The notes below the pieces were generated by a model. The model worked only from the letters and a program-made list of their open reading frames with translations. It ran no database searches and was not told the DNA's origin. DNA of 64,000 bases from Escarpia spicata (lineage: Eukaryota; Annelida; Polychaeta; Sabellida; Siboglinidae): NCBI GenBank assembly GCA_963995525.1, contig OZ023205.1, positions 45,586,704-45,650,703 on the forward strand, given 5' to 3'. The first letter of the stretch is position 1. Every line of letters begins with the position of its first letter. The translations under genes and the position numbers were made by a program. Of this stretch, positions 1 to 10,310 are shown piece by piece.

Positions 1-761
1 GAACTTTGGCATCTCATTCGCAAGTGAAGTCTTATAAAATGCCATATCACAAGCTCTGCAAGGACTTCCAGGTGTCCTCAATATCAGTGACGACATTCTG
101 ATATAAGCTAACTCACAAGAACAGCCCGATGAGAGGCTGAGAGCCACTCTTCAGCATCTGAGGGAGAAAAACCTGATGTTAAATTGGAAGAAATGTGACA
201 TCGTGACAAACAAGACAGGATTCTTTGGATACGTATTCAGTGATGCAGGCATGGACCCAAAGAAAGTACAGGACGTTCTCAATGTCAAGGAACCCAAGAA
301 TGTTACCAAAGTTCGCTCATTCTTGGGATAGGTTGCATATGTTGCTCGCTTCATACCCAACATGGCACTATTGACCACTCAGGTTGTTGACAAGAAAGAA
401 ATCAGTCTGGAGATGGGAGAAACCTCAGTCAGTTGCGTTTGAGAAGCTGAAACAGTGCTTAGTGAGTGGCAGAGTAATGGCACACTTTGACACTGCAAAA
501 CACACCACGTTGGTTGTGGATGCTAGTTCCGTGGACTAGGGGCTATGTTGGTACAAGAAGGCAAAATTGTCTCATATGCAAGCAGATCTCTCACATAAGT
601 TGAATCAAGGTATATACAGAGCGAAAATGAAGCCCTAGCTATATTCTGGGCATGCAACCACTATCATCTCTATGTTTATGGCAGACCAATCGACGTCATA
701 ACCGATCACAAAGCATTGGAGCCAATATTCAACAAAGCGAACTCAAAACCACCGCCACATA

Positions 762-1205
762 TTGAGCGATGAAAAGAAACTTCAGGACTACAATGTCACA
801 GTGAAGTATTCGCCTGGTGAAAGGAATCCAGCAGACTACGTGTCACGTCACCCCGTGAAAGGCAGCTCTGGGAAAGACGAAGAGCAAATGAACTTCATCA
901 TGCATAGCGCAATGCCAAGAGAAATCACAAAAGAACAGGTAGTTAATGCTACAGAGAACGACCGAACGCTTACCAACGTCATGCATGCCTTACAAGATGG
1001 TCACTGGCATCAAATCATTGGTGATGACCCTACTGTTAAGTCACTGATGAATTGTGTGTCCCAAGACGGTATTCTACTATGTGGCAATCGCATTGTTGTA
1101 CCTACTGATCTTCGACATCGTTGTGTGCAGTTGGCTCACCTCGGACACCAAGGCAGTGAAAACAAAAAATCTGCTGCGACCCAAAGTGTGGTTCCCATGA
1201 ATTGA
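762..1205 (+). pseudogene. G1 pol segment: RNase H end and integrase zinc-binding region
   Basis: This is an open stretch of about 147 codons inside G1. Its first residues (KLQDYNVTVKYSPGE, then NPADYVSRHP) are the usual end of a Gypsy RNase H domain, with the conserved NPADYVSR motif. The later part has the LAHLGHQG histidine pair of the integrase HHCC finger. The cysteine pair (CLVCQ) lies just past the stop in another frame, near 1232. It is a fragment of a broken polyprotein gene rather than a separate gene. Confidence 0.8.
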
Positions 1206-1323
1206 CTAGTAGAAGAGGAAGATGGATAGTGTTTAGTATGTCAAGCCTCTAAACCTAACTCGAAAAGAGAGCCACTGAAAACGACACCAATTCCGAGTGA
1301 CAGGTAAGAAAAACTGTCGATGG

Positions 1324-1475
1324 ACTTCTGCAGACCACTCCCCACAGGAGAGTATCTAATGGTGGTGATAGATGACTTCTGTGGACCTCTCCCCACGGGG
1401 AGTATCTAATGGTGGTGATAGATGACTTCTGTGGACCACTCCCCACGGGGGAGTATCTAATGGTAGTGATAGATG
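1324..1475 (+). repeat. 51-bp tandem triplication inside the G1 integrase core
   Basis: Three head-to-tail copies (1324-1374, 1375-1424, 1425-1475) are 51, 50 and 51 bp long. Each starts ACTTCTG and ends GATAGATG. The unit encodes FCGPLPTGEYLMVVIDD, the segment holding the first catalytic aspartate of the DDE core. The middle copy lacks one G in its G-run, which shifts the frame. Confidence 0.9.
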
Positions 1476-1653
1476 ACCATAGCCGATATCCAGAGGTAGA
1501 AGTCATCAGTGGTACATCAGCAGACATCCATATCTGGAGAAAATCTTTGCAGCTCACGGAGTTCCATCAGAAATACGCACCGATAACGGTCCACCGTTCA
1601 GCGGTCATGGATTTTATCAGTATGCAGAAATTAGTGGATTCCGTCATAGGAAA

Positions 1654-1840
1654 GTGGCTCCACTATGGCCTGAAGCAAATGGTGAGGCGGAACGATTTAT
1701 GAGGACACTGGTGAAAACGATTCACGCCGCTGTGAGTGAACAGAAACCATGGAAGAATGAACTGTACAAATTTCTGAGAGTGTACGGAGCTGCTCCACAC
1801 CAGTCCACTGGAGTGTCACCGTCCATGGCCCTCATAATAA
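1654..1840 (+). pseudogene. G1 integrase C-terminal core with catalytic Glu
   Basis: The frame reads PLWPEANGEAERFMRTLV, the canonical region around the catalytic glutamate of Gypsy integrases, and continues to HQSTGVSPSMAL. The second aspartate block (TDNGPPFSG) lies in a different frame near 1575-1605, so at least one frameshift separates the catalytic residues. The chromodomain or tail and the LTR expected downstream are absent. Confidence 0.8.
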
Positions 1841-2380
1841 TAATTATTATTATTAGTTTATTTAATAACAAAATGGCCACATCTTATATTTTTGGAGAGA
1901 TTATTGTTTCCCCGTCAAAATGAAATATGATATGGAACTGTTACCCGGAATAATAAATATGGAGCTAAGATCAAACAAGGCCACCATGAAATGATCAACA
2001 TTCGAACTTTCCAAAGACATGTATGAACACCATTGGTATTGTATAAAGTTTGGGGATGGCATAATTTTGAATATTTATGACTTGATGGTGATACCATTTG
2101 ATCGTCGCTCCACACAAACTCCATCAACTGATACCTCCAAGTCATATCTCATTTCGATGGGAAGAAAGTGGTATTTCATGCTGTGTTTAACGTGTTCATA
2201 GAAATTAAATAGTTACAAAGTTATTGTTCCTTTATGATGTTCGGGATATTGCAAAAGTTTGGTTATTCATAATTTCATGGTGTCCTTGTTTGACCTTAGC
2301 TCCACACTTTCTATGCAGTGTGACAGATCCATATCATATCTCATTTTGACGGAGAGACAATAAGGTTTCCAAAAATGCCA
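1834..2380. repeat. ATT-rich junction and cluster of related inverted and direct repeats
   Basis: An ATA/ATT run (1834-1856) marks the end of Gypsy sequence. Bases 1887-2002 and 2256-2379 are imperfect inverted copies of each other, sharing CCGTCAAAATGA, ATATGATATGGA and GGAGCTAAG on opposite strands. A third, direct-orientation relative sits at about 2081-2172 (shared CATATCTCATTT). No coding capacity is recognised. This could be a non-autonomous element or degraded satellite monomers. Confidence 0.65.
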
Positions 2381-2460
2381 TGGTTATTTTAGTATTAATG
2401 AACGTAGATATGCAACCATTGTAATTATAAGATGTTTGTGGAAGCAGACAATTGAGAAAA

Positions 2461-2680
2461 TTTGTCATTTGACAGTGACCTTGAAGTCACGCTAGTTCTA
2501 CGATAAGCCTCGTTGTGATGGGGATATATAGGGTTTTCAAATGATATACCATTGGCGTGTTTGTACATGTAGGGTGCATTTAAGTCGGTCCGTTAAGTAG
2601 TGCCTACAACTCGCCTAATGGGGAGATATAAACGAATATCGTGAGGTTATATTGGTCAGATCTAATTTGCATATTCATTC
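2461..2680 (+). repeat. Dispersed repeat R, copy 1
   Basis: Aligned by eye, this stretch matches the reverse complement of 12060-12290 and of its duplicate at 20815-21045. Shared landmarks are GTTGTGATGG, TTTCAAATGATAT, TTGTACATGT and ATATTGGTCAGA followed by TTTGCATAT. It has no open frame or tRNA-like promoter and the family is not recognised. Confidence 0.7.
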
Positions 2681-2681
2681 T

Positions 2682-2842
2682 GGAGTAAGGATAGACTATA
2701 GGTATGCAATTTGTTTGGATGATAGGGGTTGATAAGTAATTCAACAGATTTAAAAAATAATGTGATATCGCACAGGTAGCTAATGCAGTAATTTTAGAAG
2801 TGGCATTGTTGTATGTTGTACATTGTAAATGCAACAAACCCA
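2682..2842. repeat. Flank of the CA array, shared with 15112-15245
   Basis: GAGTAAGGATAGACTATAGG and the following sequence, up to GCAACAAACCCATTA at the CA array, recur at 15112-15245 with substitutions and a deletion. The array and LINE-A1 to its right, and the equivalents at 15.2-17.7 kb, are therefore products of one segmental duplication. Confidence 0.85.
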
Positions 2843-3302
2843 TTAGACACACATGCACACACATAGACACACACACCACACACACATAGACATACACACG
2901 TGTGCATGCGCACACACCCACGCAGGAACACACACACATGCACACACCACATGCACACACCACATACACCCAACTGACACACCACACACACCACACACAC
3001 CACTCACACCCAAATGACACACCACACACACCACACACACAGAGACCACACACACACCCAACTGACACACCACACACACCACTCACACCCAACTGACACA
3101 TCACACACACCACACACAGAGACCACACACACACACACCATACAGAGACCTCACACACACACCACACACACACCACACACAGAGACCACACACACCACAC
3201 ACAGAGACCACACACACCACATACAGAGACCATACACACCACACACACACACACACCACACACCGCACACGCCACAAACACCACACACCACACACACAAC
3301 AT
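2843..3302. repeat. CA/CACC microsatellite array 1
   Basis: This is about 460 bp of ACACACC units with interspersed AGAGACC blocks at roughly 20-bp spacing. The alternating purine/pyrimidine strand could favour Z-DNA. It abuts the 3-prime end of LINE-A1. The Thr/His/Pro and Cys/Val open frames crossing it are translations of the repeat. Confidence 0.95.
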
Positions 3303-3899
3303 GCACACATATAATACTATTATAGTCTTCCTATATCTGGCTTCTTACTAGTCTTCTTTCCGAGCTCAGCTGCGTCCCAGTCTGTTCCCACAAATCACCC
3401 ACTCCCAGTGCTCCTGTAATTTCCCGGACTAAGTTCTTCTCAAAAACGTTTCACCTTAGTAGTTGCTGTTCTATCTATCAATGTAAATCATTGGTGTTCG
3501 AATACTCGAATTCATCGTCATCACTTATCAAAATCTTTTATTATTTTTTTATTTAAGGAGTGTTTTAAAAATGCATAAAGGTGTCACAACACTTTTTAGA
3601 ACATCTCGTTCCACTTTGCAGAGCTCCTCGTAATCCATGTTTGTTCTCCATTAATGTGGCAGTATCAGCAGATATATCCAAAACCTGTGTGGGCTAACCG
3701 GGCCTGTAACTTAACAGAAGACTGACGGGCCCCGAGCCCACGGACCCACAGTTATATCGAATGCTGGGTGTAAAGAATGAAAATCAAAGGTCCAAGAACA
3801 GAACCCTGGGGAACACCACATAAGGTGGGCAGTGCACCTGAAAATAGTTCCCAATCATTATGGTTTGGTATATATCAGTTAGGTATAAAGAAAACCACC

Positions 3900-4259
3900 T
3901 CAGAGGTGTGCCATCTTTGATAAATGTTTAATTAGAATGTTATGATCAATAGTATCAAAGGCTGAAGAAAGATAAAGTATGGTCACGGCAATTACTTTAC
4001 CATCATTAATTTTCAAGTTAATATCACTGAGTACTTTTAAAACAGCCGTTTCCGTTGAATGACATTGTTTATTTGCTAATTGTGACACATTAGTTAAGAC
4101 ATTTGTGCTATTGTAAGACCTTAGATGGCTTGTTACAACGTTTTCTACTATTGTAGAAATAAAACCAAGGTTAGAAATAGGTCTACAACTGTTTAGGTCT
4201 TGTATAGGCAGGGGTGACTTCTTAAAGAACTGGACTGACATGGGCGTATTTAAAGTCAT
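3900..4259 (-). pseudogene. LINE-A1 reverse transcriptase fragment
   Basis: The frame shows FKKSPLPIQDLNSCRPISN and later LYLSSAFDTIDHNILIKHLS, the first RT boxes with the catalytic aspartate (AFDTIDH). It breaks before the FSSYLTDR block preserved at 22.4 and 16.7 kb. Confidence 0.8.
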
Positions 4260-5099
4260 CAGGAAAAAGCCAGAGAACAGTGCTGCATTAATGATATTTG
4301 TTGTAGGTCTGAGTAATGTACCAAGACATGCTTCTAGCAGTATAGTCGGAAATGGATCATGAGCACAAAACTTATTTGGGAGGACTAAATATTCTCCTCA
4401 CTTCATCAACTGCTGCAGGTTCAATGCACAAGTAGAGAATTTACTTGTGGAGTGTCCACATCTACAGTACTTAAAATTATGACCTGGGGAAGCTGAGCGA
4501 ATAAGACTGATTTTGAGTGATGTAGCAGGCCACCTGTGTAGAATGTTATTGATGCAGTTCCATAACTGACTTGAACTACTGGACTTAATTATGACCATAA
4601 TAATAAGCTGTGTAGTAATCTGACTTAGCTTTGGCCATTTGTCTGTTACAGAGGTGACATTGTTTAGAATAAGGTGACTTGTCCAGAGGTGAGCATGCTT
4701 TGCATTACACACACTCTAAATAATGACGGAGCCTTTTAGGTAGTAATATTTCGGAAGTCATCCATGGAGCCGGTGGCTTTTGTGACACAAATTTTGATTT
4801 CATAGGTACATGTTTGTCAAGTAATGCCTTGAGTACCAGACAGTATACTGTTTTCATTAGTCAGATAGGTTTTCTTTTGGGTATGTGATAATGTCAGATT
4901 TAAGGATATCAGCCATTAAAGCTGTAATGTCAATCCTGTTAATGGTTGTATAAGATATATAGTATTTTAACTGTCTGAGTTATAGAAATGTTAACATTAG
5001 CAATGACAGTGTGGTGGTCTCATAACCCATCTGAAACAGTAGGTGTCTGGATATTGTTACAAGTTGAATGTGTTATCAAGAGGTCAAGCTAGTGGTCAT

Positions 5100-5620
5100 G
5101 TATGTGTCGAATAGGTAACATGACATTTCATATCAAAGGATGAAAGAATATCATCAAAAGCTGTTGTTGTTGCAAAAGGTATATCCAAATGAAGATTAAA
5201 ATCACGAAGAATCTAAAATTCTGAATAAATGATTGCCAGATTTTCCAAAAGATCCTGAAAGTCTTTAAAGAAATTTGCTGGATGTCCTGAAGGGCGATGA
5301 ATGCAGAAAAATTAAGCGGACAAAGAAGAATCAGAAATGTTAACACAAATTGACTAAAAACTACAGTATTCAAGGGTAGAATGTAAATTAACTATGAACT
5401 GTTGCGACACCAGAAAGCCAACATGACCATCTCGTCCAACTGAATGTGGCAAATGATGGAACGTGTAACCAGATGGAGAAATGTTAGCAATACATGCAGC
5501 TGCGTCATGTGGCCTGAGCCACATGGCAAGGATGTCTATTTTCTTAGAAATGAGTAAATCACAAAGCGAGACTGTCTTAACTCAAACAGATTGAACATTT
5601 GTAGTGGCTACCCGAACGTT
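5100..5620 (-). pseudogene. LINE-A1 endonuclease remnant
   Basis: By comparison with LINE-A3, this is the AP-endonuclease-like domain. WLRPHD and a frame-shifted HHLP block are visible near 5450-5530, with the ILGDFN-type segment damaged near 5190-5210. Only short frames remain. Confidence 0.65.
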
Positions 5621-5708
5621 ACACCTAACAGCTGGCCAAGGATTCAGACTTACATCTCCTGCTAGTAGTACAGTTATTGCTAATTTCAATGTTGGTATAG
5701 AGCAACTT

Positions 5709-5933
5709 TCAATTAAAATAAATATCAAGGCATAGTAAACTGTGTAAACACGTCAACAAATCGTGTAGTGTCTTGGGTTGAGAAACTATTGCGTTGACAA
5801 CCAACCTTTGCAAAGTCAGTGGCTTGCACAAGGTAAAATCATCACTTCTCGAAGCCACAGAACAGGATAAAAATAGAACACATAATAGAAATAATGGTGA
5901 CATTGTCTTAATGACACAGTCTAGCGGTCTCAA
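5709..5933 (-). pseudogene. LINE-A1 leader with signal-peptide-like start
   Basis: This minus-strand frame of 75 codons begins MRPLDCVIKTMSPLFLL and has a hydrophobic run with VLFLSCSVASRS, which looks like a secretory signal. It lies just upstream of the 2A-like motif but in another frame, with a stop (DIYFN*) between. The same segment occurs in LINE-A3 (about 24290-24500) with an extra stop. It may be the 5-prime part of the element ORF. Confidence 0.4.
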
Positions 5934-6226
5934 AAGGTGAATTATTCAAATCACAAAATCTGAAAGAAGACAGAGAAGAAGAGGGGAGCACATCATCACG
6001 CCACTAAAATAGTGTGGGCTCCAAGTTGGATGATGCCGACAATGAAAGACCAACAATAACCTCAGAAGGGAATGATCTAAGAAAATAAGAACACGTAGAA
6101 GTCCAAAGGCATGAACCATATGTCAAAGGAGAAAGACTCTTGTACAAGGAGGTGCACATGCTGACATTTGTACTGTGTTATACAATATTATAGAGGTTTT
6201 TATATGTGTAACAGGGAAAGTAATTA

Positions 6227-6960
6227 CAAGTGTTACACTTCCTCTTGCTATTTAGTTCAGAACCGTGTCAGATATTGTCATGGGGGGGGTAGGGACAGCA
6301 AAATCATTACGTTACGCTAGTCATCGACATCACCTAGATTCTAGTGACTAGTCTACTCAACTCTAGTATACAAGCCTATCCCTGTATTATAGCCTGTAAA
6401 TGATAGATGCGGGGGGGGGGGGTAGGTACGGCAAAACCATTACGTTACGCTAGTCATCGACATCGCCTAGACTCTAGTGACTGTATGATAGGCTGTAAAT
6501 GATAGACTAAACTCAATAAATACACTAACTTAGTCTTAGTACAGTCAGTTGGCCTAACAATACAAGTACAACACTCACTAAATTTTTGCATTACACGTTT
6601 CTTTTTGGTTGGCGGTTGCGTCGTTTTGCTGTCAGCCATCATTCCGTGCCGCGTGACTTCATTTTGTTTGATCGCGGAAATGTGAATTTGTCATTACGCT
6701 GTTTCCTATTGGTTAGATTACGACCAGACTCAGCGAATGAAAAACCATGTCACAACATGCTGCAATCATATGCTGCCACCTGTTGAATATAGTGGAAGCT
6801 AAATTTGAGGAGCACGGAAGTGATTGGCGAACATGGTGACAGTCCGTAATATTTTCATCCCTCACCGTAATACCGTAATTTGAGGTGACTTTCCGGAATG
6901 ATTCCGGACAATCCGGAATGGTAGGCAGGTCTGCAAGTGTTACACTTCTTCTTGCCATTT
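6227..6960 (-). mobile_element. 680-bp insertion bounded by 27-bp direct repeats; possible DNA transposon fragment
   Basis: Near-identical 27-bp repeats (6227-6253 and 6934-6960, starting CAAGTGTTACACTT) flank sequence missing from the equivalent site at 24790, so this is an insertion. On the minus strand its edge reads CAGACCTGCCTACC, which resembles a transposon terminus. An ATG at 6642 opens MMADSKTTQPPTKKKR, a lysine-rich N-terminus like those of several transposase-derived proteins. The other edge has no matching inverted terminus, so the copy is incomplete. Family assignment (hAT-like) is a guess. Confidence 0.45.
6282..6505. repeat. Tandem pair with poly-G starts
   Basis: Two diverged copies with a period near 133 bp begin with G-runs of 8 (6282-6289) and 12 (6411-6422), followed by TAGG and CATTACGTTACGCTAGTC. 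The second copy is shortened in the middle. Both lie inside the 680-bp insertion. Confidence 0.85.
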
Positions 6961-7646
6961 TTCAACAATGGTACATATTTATAATTTAATAATTAGCTAC
7001 TTTATTATGTCTGTTGTTGTTGAAATGAAGTTTCATTCATTGAAAAAAACTGGTACAGGACATACTAAAACATCGCCATATCGCGTCAGCTGACAGACCA
7101 CACCTAATTCTCTGAATTAGGAGGGATAAGTCATCAGCAAAAAATCAAATGTTCAGAAATCTGCAAGCGTAATAGGGGTCTAGCAGAGTAGTTGTGGGTC
7201 ATACCATTTTCTTTGATATTAACAAAAGTCAGTCAAATAGGCAGAATTCATTTTGAAATTGTGTTATTATTTTAAGTACTATAAAAAAATGTGAAAATAA
7301 TTAATGAAATAATAACAAATATAACAACAATGTGCTCACAACACATGTAAAGAAAGCAATATTTTGCAGATAACGTAACATTCACTTTAACTACAGCAAA
7401 CCAGAAATAAATCACAACTTCAAACATTGATCAGCATCTAACTAATATATGTATAGGTACATAATACGTTATCCAAGTATTCTTTCTAAAGTCCACCACA
7501 CAATACAATTTTTTGCACAATGAACCCATCACAAGTTGGTAACTCTTGTGCCCCACTGCATGGTGTCTTTAGTAAAGGTATTGTCTCTATGAGCTGGTGA
7601 AGAGCACTGTTTACAAAAGGTTTGAACATCAAGAACTATAACTCAC

Positions 7647-7730
7647 CTAAGTACTTCCATCTTTCGGCACTGCTGAAGGGTGCATGCTACAGTCAGCATG
7701 GATGTAGCTCTGATTGCACATGAGTACAAG
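7647..7730 (-). CDS. LRR-84 exon, module U0
   Basis: This is a predicted 84-nt internal exon on the minus strand, with acceptor CTGTTTGCAG before it and donor GTGAGTTA after it. One leading C completes a codon from the previous exon, then 27 codons and two trailing bases follow, so the introns are in the same phase on both sides. It encodes LYSCAIRATSMLT, then VACTLQQ and CRKMEVL. The pattern of LxxCxI, a helix, then CRxMEVL is a ribonuclease-inhibitor-type LRR of 28 residues. LRRs of this kind form curved binding surfaces, for example in NLR immune receptors. The parent gene and its function are unknown, because no start, stop or other domain is linked to it. Confidence 0.7.
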   Translation of the reverse strand, partial: LVLMCNQSYIHADCSMHPSAVPKDGST

Positions 7731-8645
7731 CTGCAAACAGACATTGTTGAGACACTGGTGTACGTTTCACACAAGAAAGCATATAAAAGTTCATAGAACT
7801 GTATTCCATCAGATGTCCTGCTCCTGTCCAAGTCACTGGACCATATTTGTCACTTATTAACTGCAGTTAGATATCTGTTTTTACCACAATGCCACTATTG
7901 GGGTTATTGCATTTATGCGCACACTTCTTATTGTGCTTAACTTAGTGATATAATTTCTGCACAGTTAACTTAGTTGCAAGGCAGAAACAACAAAATACTG
8001 GAGACTTTGTAGTGCCGATATTGTTTTCACTGAATGTATAAAATAAGTTGTTATTAAATTAAGCAAATATACAAAATGTAGAAATGATGTGCCCTACATA
8101 TATAATATTAGAACAAAAGTAACAACCATATTTGAGTAATCAGAACCTCTCACAAGAAATTAACATATAATACTAAGTTATCATATTATTTATGATAATC
8201 AAAGTCACCCTATACATTTCATTGTTGTCAGATTGGGGAGTAACTCAGATAAAACAACACCTTTTTGTTCACAGAACTCAGCTTAACCTGGGAATGTGCG
8301 CTCCATGTGTAGTAGTGTCCAGAATCAAGGATGACCCACATTACATTAACATTATCTGAAACTGTGGGTCCATGCATATGATATATTTCTTATCAATTCC
8401 AGTTTGTTGTGCCGATGAGCGGAGGTTTCTGATTATTTAGGTATTATATTTATTGTTATTAGTTAGCATTATTATTATAATTATCTCTAATGTATGCAAA
8501 TGTCATGATATATGCATGCCAGTACAGTGCTACAATTAGGACTAGTCATGTGACACTCACTGCCCTATTGGCTGATCAATTGGCTGTTTACACTTCGAAG
8601 GGTTAACTTGTGGCTAATGTCAAAACAAGTAATGCAACCACTTAC
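7731..8645 (-). other. Intron between LRR-87 and LRR-84, U0
   Basis: This is a predicted 915-bp phase-2 intron, GTAAGT to TTTGCAG on the minus strand. It is AT-rich, has no recognised element and no coding potential, and is conserved in all seven modules. Confidence 0.6.
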
Positions 8646-8732
8646 TACAACTTCTGTAGAGATGGCATAGAGCTGATGCTGGTGGCCAGTGCTTCAGCGG
8701 CGTCTTGATCACTCAGGTCGTTTTGAGAGAGG
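8646..8732 (-). CDS. LRR-87 exon, module U0
   Basis: This predicted 87-nt exon (minus) lies 915 bp upstream of the U0 LRR-84 exon. Its acceptor is ACTTTGCAG and its donor GTAAGTGG. After one leading C it reads LSQNDLSDQDAAEAL, then ATSISSMPSLQKL, a 29-residue RNI-type LRR (LSxNxLSDE, alanine-rich helix, PSLxxL). Phase matches LRR-84, so splicing LRR-87 to LRR-84 gives a continuous 57-residue pair. This copy is the most diverged of the seven, with Q for E at two positions and QK for RE near the end. The longer open frame running through it (8645-8959) is intron read-through. Confidence 0.7.
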
Positions 8733-9266
8733 CTGCAAAGTATTCTTTTATTAATTAAAATAACAATATGTCCAGACATTATGCAAAACATAAGTATAAA
8801 AAACAATGTTACATTTACAAATACAGTGTAGACCTGACATGATCTGGACACCCAACAAACACAATCCTTATCGCCATAACCAAACATCAAATTGTGTGCA
8901 ACCATGTGCATATAAACCTGCTTCTGCAACTGGCTTATCCTGTCGTGAATAATCTCCAAATATGCATTGTGTGGCTAGTTTAAATAATATCCACAAATAG
9001 ATCGATATAAAAGTGCATATATTGATTTAAATTGTCGAAAGAATTTACTTTGGCCGTTACATCTTGTAACTGGCCAGCGTCAATTACTGGACTGAGAGTT
9101 ATCATTCAAAACCCAGTGCATTTCTTCATTACATGGTTTCTGAGATATCAGTAGGCCTAGTCGAAAACACAATGAAAGAATTACATTACATTACATGAAT
9201 TACATTACTGAGAAGGCACTTTTAACCAAAATACAATTTTTAGTAGAGGTGAGAACATTTGTTCGT

Positions 9267-9335
9267 GCAGTATGAAGTAACGTTTGCGAGTACACCACGG
9301 GAACTGAGGGGATGGTGGTTCAATTCCACATGCCA
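9267..9335 (+). mobile_element. tRNA-derived SINE head (copy 1)
   Basis: GTTTGCGAG followed about 45 nt later by GGTTCAATTCCAC resembles the A and B boxes of an RNA polymerase III tRNA promoter. The same segment recurs at 49101-49173 and 58597-58670 in equivalent positions beside LRR-87. There is no cloverleaf good enough for a real tRNA. Confidence 0.4.
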
Positions 9336-9339
9336 CCGT

Positions 9340-10160
9340 TTCAACGTTTACACTTCATTAAACCCATGATGCCTGTGACACAAGTCATCATCAGGACAAA
9401 GAGGGATGTCAACTGAACTATCCTTTCTCTAAAAAGTGTTGCCATCAATACAAATCTATGACCATTCTAATTAATTAGTCGACAGGACTAAATTAACTGA
9501 ACCATGTGAAAATTATTGTCACAAGTAAGAGACAAGGGTGGTGAAGCGACTGGTGGTGGGAAAGATGTTTCTGACTATCCTCGTACAAAACGTAGGGTTG
9601 TCTGCTGAGTCTGGGTGGTGCAAAGTGTGTAAGTGCATGGGGGTACTTGACTTTAGTTGGTTGTAAGCATTTAGTGATGACACACAGGGAGTTGTTGATC
9701 ATCAAATTCACGTTTAATGTGTGTGAGTTCCTGGACCACACTGGTGCAATATTCTCCATACTCATATGTCATGGAGAAGTGTGTAAATATTGTGGTGTTA
9801 GGTCCCCATGTCGTGTCAGTAAGTCAACGTATCAGCCATCCAATGATCAAAATAAAGTTACATTTTTATTTTGGATTTCCAAGATTTGTCTCTATATCAG
9901 TGTCATGTCCAATTTCACATGTAGCTAGGTAGGGACTGTTTTAGAGGTAAGGCTGATGCCATTAACACACACATTCATTTCGAGTTGATTTTCTTTGTTA
10001 CTGAGAAGTAAAAACAATTTTCTTGCTGAGCTTAAGTCACCACTGTCACAGGTTGGCATAGACGATGTTCATGGCATATGTAAGACTAGCCCAGATGTAA
10101 GGTCACTATTTGTGCGTTAAACATAATTTATGGTTGTCTGTACTTATTTGTGGTTGCTCC
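9340..10160. other. Non-coding stretch, partly unit-derived
   Basis: Bases 9340-9465 match 49190-49345 and 58690-58840 before diverging. From about 9480 on, no convincing gene, exon pair or element is seen. Bases 10078-10175 resemble 28870-28985 of the type A tail, so this is old unit sequence. Confidence 0.5.
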
Positions 10161-10161
10161 T

Positions 10162-10310
10162 TTAGCCATGTAACTCTGCTGCACTGTATGTCAATGTCAT
10201 CATTGTGAAGCATTGGATGGAGATGAGTTCCATGATGTAATCATTCATTAATCTGACACCATCCGCAGTAGTTTCAGGTGTTGACCTCAATGCCACAGTG
10301 TTAACGATGA
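10162..10310 (-). pseudogene. Possible diverged LRR-like remnant
   Basis: The minus frame reads TADGVRLMNDYIMEL and then CFTMMTLTYSAAELHG before a TAA stop. CxxMxxLxxSxxxL resembles the second half of an RNI-type LRR followed by the start of the next. A related piece (LTMQTLTHSDPDL) lies at about 10432-10480. No good donor is seen, so it could be a terminal exon or a decayed copy. Weak. Confidence 0.25.

Larger units (their letters stand above)
1..1840 (+). pseudogene. Gypsy-type LTR retrotransposon G1, decayed pol (RT end, RNase H, integrase)
   Basis: This is the 3-prime part of a Gypsy/Ty3 polyprotein gene that enters the window already inside reverse transcriptase. Readable blocks in order are an RT active-site variant reading ISDD near 90-105, the RT-RNase H connection (FLG.VAYVARFIPNMA, 320-365), the RNase H start (FDTAKHTTLVVDAS, near 487-530), the RNase H end plus integrase N-terminus (762-1205) and the integrase core (about 1300-1840). 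The function would be copying element RNA and integrating the cDNA. Frames change repeatedly and stops interrupt RT and RNase H, so no working protein can be made. The element is cut off after the integrase core residues GVSPSMA, where an ATT-rich tract and unrelated repeats begin. There is no 3-prime LTR. A second copy of the shared part lies at 12.3-15.0 kb. Confidence 0.9.
3303..6226 (-). mobile_element. LINE-A1, CR1/Jockey-like non-LTR retrotransposon
   Basis: Read on the minus strand, the copy contains a signal-peptide-like leader (5709-5933), a damaged 2A-like motif (about 5627-5656), an AP-type endonuclease with stops and shifts (about 5100-5620), an RT N-terminal part (3900-4330) and a 3-prime region ending at the CA array. 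The RT boxes stop after the GVPQGSVLGP-type motif and I find no F/Y-ADD box, the same as in LINE-A2 and LINE-A3. Its 5-prime end (about 6080-6226) is the segment repeated at the start of every LRR unit. It is not functional. Confidence 0.8.

Noticed and set aside
2843..3302. CRISPR-like regular repeats
   Set aside because: Units are short, fused and without distinct spacers; the context is eukaryotic and transposon-rich.
7643..7831. 62-codon minus frame as a separate small protein
   Set aside because: It reads through the intron acceptor into LRR-84; the coding part is the 84-nt exon.
8645..8959. 104-codon minus frame with a hydrophobic segment, repeated in six other units, as a small membrane protein
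   Set aside because: It has no ATG start (TTG), and its hydrophobic part lies upstream of a clear splice acceptor. Only the last 28 or so codons are the LRR-87 exon; the rest is intron read-through preserved by recent duplication.
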